The notes under the pieces were generated by a model, which searched no databases, had not been told where the DNA came from, and worked only from the letters and a program-made list of their open reading frames with translations. A stretch of DNA of 64,000 nt, taken from contig NZ_CP034539.1 of NCBI RefSeq assembly GCF_003963535.1, positions 1,426,001 to 1,490,000 on the forward strand, in the 5' to 3' direction. The stretch's first letter is position 1, and the number at the start of each line of letters is the position of its first letter. This DNA comes from Streptomyces cyaneochromogenes (lineage in GTDB: Bacteria; Actinomycetota; Actinomycetes; Streptomycetales; Streptomycetaceae). Below, piece by piece: positions 60,764 to 64,000 of the stretch. The position numbers and the translations under genes were made by a program.

Positions 60764-62209
60764 ATGTCAGCAGCCGAGGGTCCGCTCGTCGTCGGCGTGG
60801 ACACGTCCACCCAGTCCACCAAGGCGCTGGTCGTCGACGCCTCGACCGGACAGGTCGTCGCGAGCGGCCAGGCACCGCACACCGTGACGTCCGGGGCGGG
60901 CCGCGAGAGCGACCCGCGTCAGTGGTGGGGCGCCTTGTGCGAGGCCCTGCGCCAGTGCGGCGACGCCGCGCACGAGGCCGCCGCGGTCTCGATCGGCGGG
61001 CAGCAGCACGGCCTGGTCACGCTGGACGCACGGGGCGAGCCGGTACGTCCGGCCCTGCTGTGGAACGACGTGCGCTCGGCGCCGCAGGCCCGCCGGCTGA
61101 CCGAGGAACTCGGCGGCGCGAAGTTCTGGGCCGAGCGCACGGGCTCCGTGCCGGCCGCGTCCTTCACGGTCACGAAGTGGGCCTGGCTGGCCGAGCACGA
61201 ACCGGAGGCGGCCCGGGCCACCCAGGCCGTACGCCTCCCCCACGACTACCTGACCGAACGCCTCACGGGCGAGGGCACCACCGACCGGGGCGACGCCTCC
61301 GGTACGGGCTGGTGGGCGTCGGGAACGGAATCGTACGACGAGGAGATCCTGGCGCACGTGGGGCTCGACCCGGCACTGCTGCCCCGAGTGGTCCGGCCCG
61401 GCGAGGTCGCGGGCACCGTCCGCGACAGCCACGAGCTGCCGTTCTCCAAGGGCACGCTGGTCGCCCCGGGCACCGGCGACAATGCCGCGGCCGCACTGGG
61501 CCTCGGGCTGCGTCCCGGCATGCCCGTGCTGAGCCTCGGCACTTCGGGCACGGTGTACGCGGTGTCGCGGCGGCGCCCCGCCGACCCGACCGGCACCGTG
61601 GCGGGGTTCGCCGACGCGCACGGCGACTGGCTGCCGCTGGCCTGCACCCTGAACTGCACGCTCGCCGTCGACCGCCTCGCCGCCCTGCTGGGCCTCGACC
61701 GCGAGGCCGTGGAACCCACCACGGGCCTCACGCTCCTGCCGTACCTGGACGGCGAACGCACCCCGAACCTGCCGAACGCCTCCGGCGTCCTGCACGGCCT
61801 GCGCCACGACACGACCGCCGGCCAACTCCTTCAGGCCGCCTACGACGGTGCCGTCCACGCGCTGCTCGGTGCCCTGGACCTGGTCCTGGACGACGACGCC
61901 GACCGTTCGGCGCCGCTGCTGCTGATCGGCGGTGGCGCCCGGGGTACGGCCTGGCAGCAGACCGTACGACGGCTGTCGGGGCGCCCGGTGCAGGTGCCCG
62001 AGGCCAAGGAACTGGTCGCGCTCGGCGCGGCGGCCCAGGCGGCCGGCCTGCTGACCGGCGAGGATCCGGCGGCGGTCGCCCGGCGCTGGCACACCACGCG
62101 TGGGCCGGTGCTGGACGCCGTGGAGCGGGACGAGGCGACGCTGGCCAGGATCAGCGGGGTACTCTCCGACGCGGCCCCGCTGCTGGAGCGGAGCCCCGAA
62201 GACCACTGA
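60764..62209 (+). CDS. xylB: Xylulokinase
   Basis: 481-aa FGGY-family kinase. N-terminal ATP/sugar motif VVGVDTSTQSTKALVVD, SIGGQQHGLVTLD, PALLWNDVRSAPQA with the catalytic aspartate region later in APGTGDNAAAALGLGL, TSGTVYAVS, and LLIGGGARGTAWQQTVRRL near the C-terminus. It phosphorylates D-xylulose to xylulose 5-phosphate for the pentose phosphate route. AAGGGAGA lies ahead of the ATG. It is followed by the ROK regulator after 24 bp, probably one transcript. Confidence 0.95.
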   Translation: MSAAEGPLVVGVDTSTQSTKALVVDASTGQVVASGQAPHTVTSGAGRESDPRQWWGALCEALRQCGDAAHEAAAVSIGGQQHGLVTLDARGEPVRPALLWNDVRSAPQARRLTEELGGAKFWAERTGSVPAASFTVTKWAWLAEHEPEAARATQAVRLPHDYLTERLTGEGTTDRGDASGTGWWASGTESYDEEILAHVGLDPALLPRVVRPGEVAGTVRDSHELPFSKGTLVAPGTGDNAAAALGLGLRPGMPVLSLGTSGTVYAVSRRRPADPTGTVAGFADAHGDWLPLACTLNCTLAVDRLAALLGLDREAVEPTTGLTLLPYLDGERTPNLPNASGVLHGLRHDTTAGQLLQAAYDGAVHALLGALDLVLDDDADRSAPLLLIGGGARGTAWQQTVRRLSGRPVQVPEAKELVALGAAAQAAGLLTGEDPAAVARRWHTTRGPVLDAVERDEATLARISGVLSDAAPLLERSPEDH

Positions 62210-62233
62210 GGACTGACGAGGATTGACGGAGGC

Positions 62234-63442
62234 ATGACCGCACCGCTGCACGAGGCCCACCCGGCCGGCGCCGGGCCCGCGCTGCCCAACACCCAGCAGG
62301 GCATGCGACGCCGCAACCTCGCCCGGGTGATGCACACCGTCAGCGCCGAGGGTCCGCTCTCCCGTGCCGCCGTCGCCTCCCGCATCGGGCTGACCCGCGC
62401 CGCGGTGTCCACGCTCGTCGACGAGCTGATCCGCTCGGGGCTGCTGGAAGAACTCGGTCCCGAGCGGCCCGGCCGGGTGGGCCGTCCCGGATCGGCGCTC
62501 GCCGTCAGCGGGCACGGTCCGGCGGGGATCGGCGCGGAGATAGGCGTCGACCATCTCGCCGTCTGCGCGGTCGACCTGCGCGGTGAGGTGCGGTCCCGGG
62601 CGGTGCGGTACGGCGCGAACCGGGGTCGTGCTCCCGAGCCGGTGATCGAGGAACTCACCGAAATGGTGCGCCGGGTCCTCGCCGAGGCCGAGGGCGAGGG
62701 TCTGTGGCCCGCAGGTCTGGCGGTCGCCGTGCCGGGTCTGGTGGCGCGGGACGCCCGTACGGTCGTACGCGCACCGAACCTCGACTGGCGCGACACGGAC
62801 CTCGGCGCCCTGCTGCCCGTGGACTTCCCGTTGACCGTGGGCAACGAGGCCAACTTCGGCGCGCTCGCCGAACTCTGGCTCGGCGACGGCACGCCGCGCG
62901 ACTTCCTGCACGTGTCGGCGGAGATCGGTATCGGCGCGGCGGTCGTGGTGGACGGGGGGCTGCTGCACGGAACGCGCGGTTTCGCGGGCGAGTTGGGGCA
63001 CATGCCCGTGCGACCGGACGGACCCGAGTGCCCGTGCGGGGGGCATGGATGCCTGGAGCAGTACGCCGGTGAGGAGGCGGTCCTGCGTGCGGCAGGACTG
63101 GAGCCGGGCGCGGACCGCGTCGGGCTGCTCGCCGAGCGTGCCGCCGAGGGCGACGAGGACGTACGCCGGGCTCTGCGCGACGCGGGAACGGCGCTCGGTA
63201 TCGCCCTGACGGGCGCGGTCAATCTGCTCGACCCCGAGAGTGTGGTGCTGGGCGGCGCGCTTGCGGGGCTCGCGCCCTGGCTGCTGCCGTCACTGGAAGC
63301 CGAGTTGGACCGGCGCACCGCGGGGCCCGCCTGCCCGGTGTCCGTGTCGCGGTTGGGTCCCGAGGGGCCGTTGCTGGGAGCGGCGCACTCGGTGGTGCGG
63401 GCGGTGCTCGACGATCCGGGGGTCGTGGCGGAGCGGGGCTGA
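62234..63442 (+). CDS. ROK-family transcriptional regulator (XylR-type)
   Basis: 402-aa ROK regulator: winged helix at ~25-90 (MRRRNLARVMHTVSAEGPLS, ASRIGLTRAAVSTLVDELI) and a sugar-kinase-like domain with IGIGAAVVVDGGLLHGTRG, GELGHMPV and the zinc-binding CPCGGHGCLEQYAG (~264-277). It probably represses xylA/xylB until xylose or a derivative is bound, and autoregulates through the operon. Confidence 0.92.
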   Translation: MTAPLHEAHPAGAGPALPNTQQGMRRRNLARVMHTVSAEGPLSRAAVASRIGLTRAAVSTLVDELIRSGLLEELGPERPGRVGRPGSALAVSGHGPAGIGAEIGVDHLAVCAVDLRGEVRSRAVRYGANRGRAPEPVIEELTEMVRRVLAEAEGEGLWPAGLAVAVPGLVARDARTVVRAPNLDWRDTDLGALLPVDFPLTVGNEANFGALAELWLGDGTPRDFLHVSAEIGIGAAVVVDGGLLHGTRGFAGELGHMPVRPDGPECPCGGHGCLEQYAGEEAVLRAAGLEPGADRVGLLAERAAEGDEDVRRALRDAGTALGIALTGAVNLLDPESVVLGGALAGLAPWLLPSLEAELDRRTAGPACPVSVSRLGPEGPLLGAAHSVVRAVLDDPGVVAERG

Positions 63443-63449
63443 ATGCCGC

Positions 63450-63603
63450 GCGGAGGGGGGTGTGGTTCGGCGTGGTTCCGCGCGGAGCCGGGCACGGATC
63501 CGTGCGGAGCGGGGCGTGGTTCCGTGCGGAGCGGGGCGTGGTTCCGTGCGGAGCGGGGCGTGGTTCCGTGCGGAGGGGGGCGTGGTTCCGTGCGGCGTAG
63601 GAG
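63450..63603. repeat. 22-bp tandem repeat array
   Basis: About six units with 22-bp spacing: GTGGTTCCGTGCGGAGCGGG plus GC recurs perfectly at 63516 and 63538 and with one to four changes at 63472, 63494, 63560 and 63582; the left edge is degenerate. It follows the ROK stop codon. Repeat length is not a multiple of three, so it is not coding. The gap to 63804 holds no gene. Confidence 0.9.
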
Positions 63604-63661
63604 TAAGTGCCTGTGGAACAGGCCTGATTCCAGGTCGGGTTCATTCTTGTGGGTGAGCAAG

Positions 63662-63670
63662 TTATCCACA
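63662..63670 (+). promoter_or_regulatory. Perfect DnaA-box 9-mer
   Basis: TTATCCACA, with the box-like CTGTCCACG about 10 bp further (63680-63688). It lies 135 bp before the amidase start, next to the 22-bp repeat array. It may be a DnaA binding or titration site; no origin structure is evident. Confidence 0.4.
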
Positions 63671-63804
63671 ATCGCGGGGCTGTCCACGGAAACCCGGCGT
63701 TGCCTGCTGCCCACCCCACCAGCGCCGTACCGTGATTCACGCGGGGCTCACCCGGCATTCCGCCCCTCCCCGCCGGCCTTTTCACAGAACGGAGTTGTGC
63801 AGCG

Positions 63805-64000
63805 ATGAGCGATCCCCGGATCCTGACCGTGCGACCCGAACCCGGCGAGTACGCCTGGACGTTCGGTGGCGCAGCTCCCGTGGCGCGCATCGCACCCGGC
63901 ACGGTCCTCGACCTCTACACCGAGGACTGCTTCGCCGGACGGGTGCGGTCGGAGAAGGACCTCGTGTCCGAGGTGTGCGAGTTCCCGTTCCTCAACCCGC
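63805..64000 (+). CDS. Acetamidase/formamidase family protein (5' part only)
   Basis: The first 65 residues are present; the gene runs off the right edge. ATG 63805 with GGAG 11 nt upstream. SDPRILTVRPEPGEYAWTFGG, RIAPGTVLDLYTEDCFAG and EVCEFPFLNP are typical of the FmdA/AmdA family, which hydrolyses formamide or acetamide to ammonia and the acid. Function is assigned from the N-terminus alone. Confidence 0.8.
   Translation, partial: MSDPRILTVRPEPGEYAWTFGGAAPVARIAPGTVLDLYTEDCFAGRVRSEKDLVSEVCEFPFLNP

Overview
The window looks like a piece of a Streptomyces chromosome. G+C is very high, codon third positions are almost all G or C, GTG starts are common, and several families are streptomycete hallmarks: a cvnA-D conservon, DUF6397 and DUF5709 proteins, a ROK regulator beside xylA/xylB, and a short leader peptide ahead of sulfonate-uptake genes. 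I saw no rRNA, tRNA or CRISPR array. The left end is an incomplete GH43-type gene and the right end an incomplete acetamidase/formamidase-type gene.

Region 1 (1-14.8 kb) is a sugar-scavenging block. A GntR/FCD regulator sits beside a lipoprotein sugar-binding protein and two permeases with no dedicated ATPase. An unrecognised 670-aa cytosolic protein, a DUF718 mutarotase, a COG3618-type lactonase, a broken zinc alcohol dehydrogenase, an SDR and an aldo-keto reductase follow. A large secreted beta-helix/ricin-lectin protein closes the block. The enzyme set fits non-phosphorylative L-fucose (or a related 6-deoxyhexose) oxidation: mutarotase, sugar dehydrogenase, lactonase, then a later dehydrogenase. 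No sugar-acid dehydratase is present here.

Region 2 (14.9-16.0 kb) is a decayed mobile scar: an IS5-like transposase remnant abutting a frameshifted serine recombinase. Region 3 (16.1-20.7 kb) holds a YjbQ-family gene diverging from an ssuCBA operon led by a 27-residue, probably leaderless, Cys-containing leader peptide, with a flavin monooxygenase after it. Region 4 (20.8-32 kb) has an MltG homologue, a MarR gene diverging from an ABC exporter across a clear palindrome, a dicarboxylate symporter, a secreted PNGase A-like protein, an L,D-transpeptidase-fold lipoprotein, and two coupled ABC half-transporters whose ATP sites are strongly asymmetric.

Region 5 (32-33.4 kb) is a gene-free array of about 37-bp imperfect tandem repeats with a 224-bp higher-order duplication. 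Region 6 (33.6-52.4 kb) carries DUF5709, type B L31, a YdjM-like membrane protein, a Ski2-like helicase, tesB, a conservon with a second roadblock gene and an MHYT membrane sensor, a PadR-hydrolase divergent pair with phased repeats between them, an MpaB/DUF2236 protein and several lesser-known genes. Region 7 (52.7-64 kb) has a SNF2 helicase coupled to a SWIM protein, a phytase-like esterase, a proline-rich membrane protein, the divergent xylA/xylB-ROK locus with an inverted repeat, a 22-bp tandem repeat array and the start of an amidase gene.

All functions are assigned from motifs and remembered family features. No database search was possible. Starts were chosen by ribosome binding site, overlap and family length.
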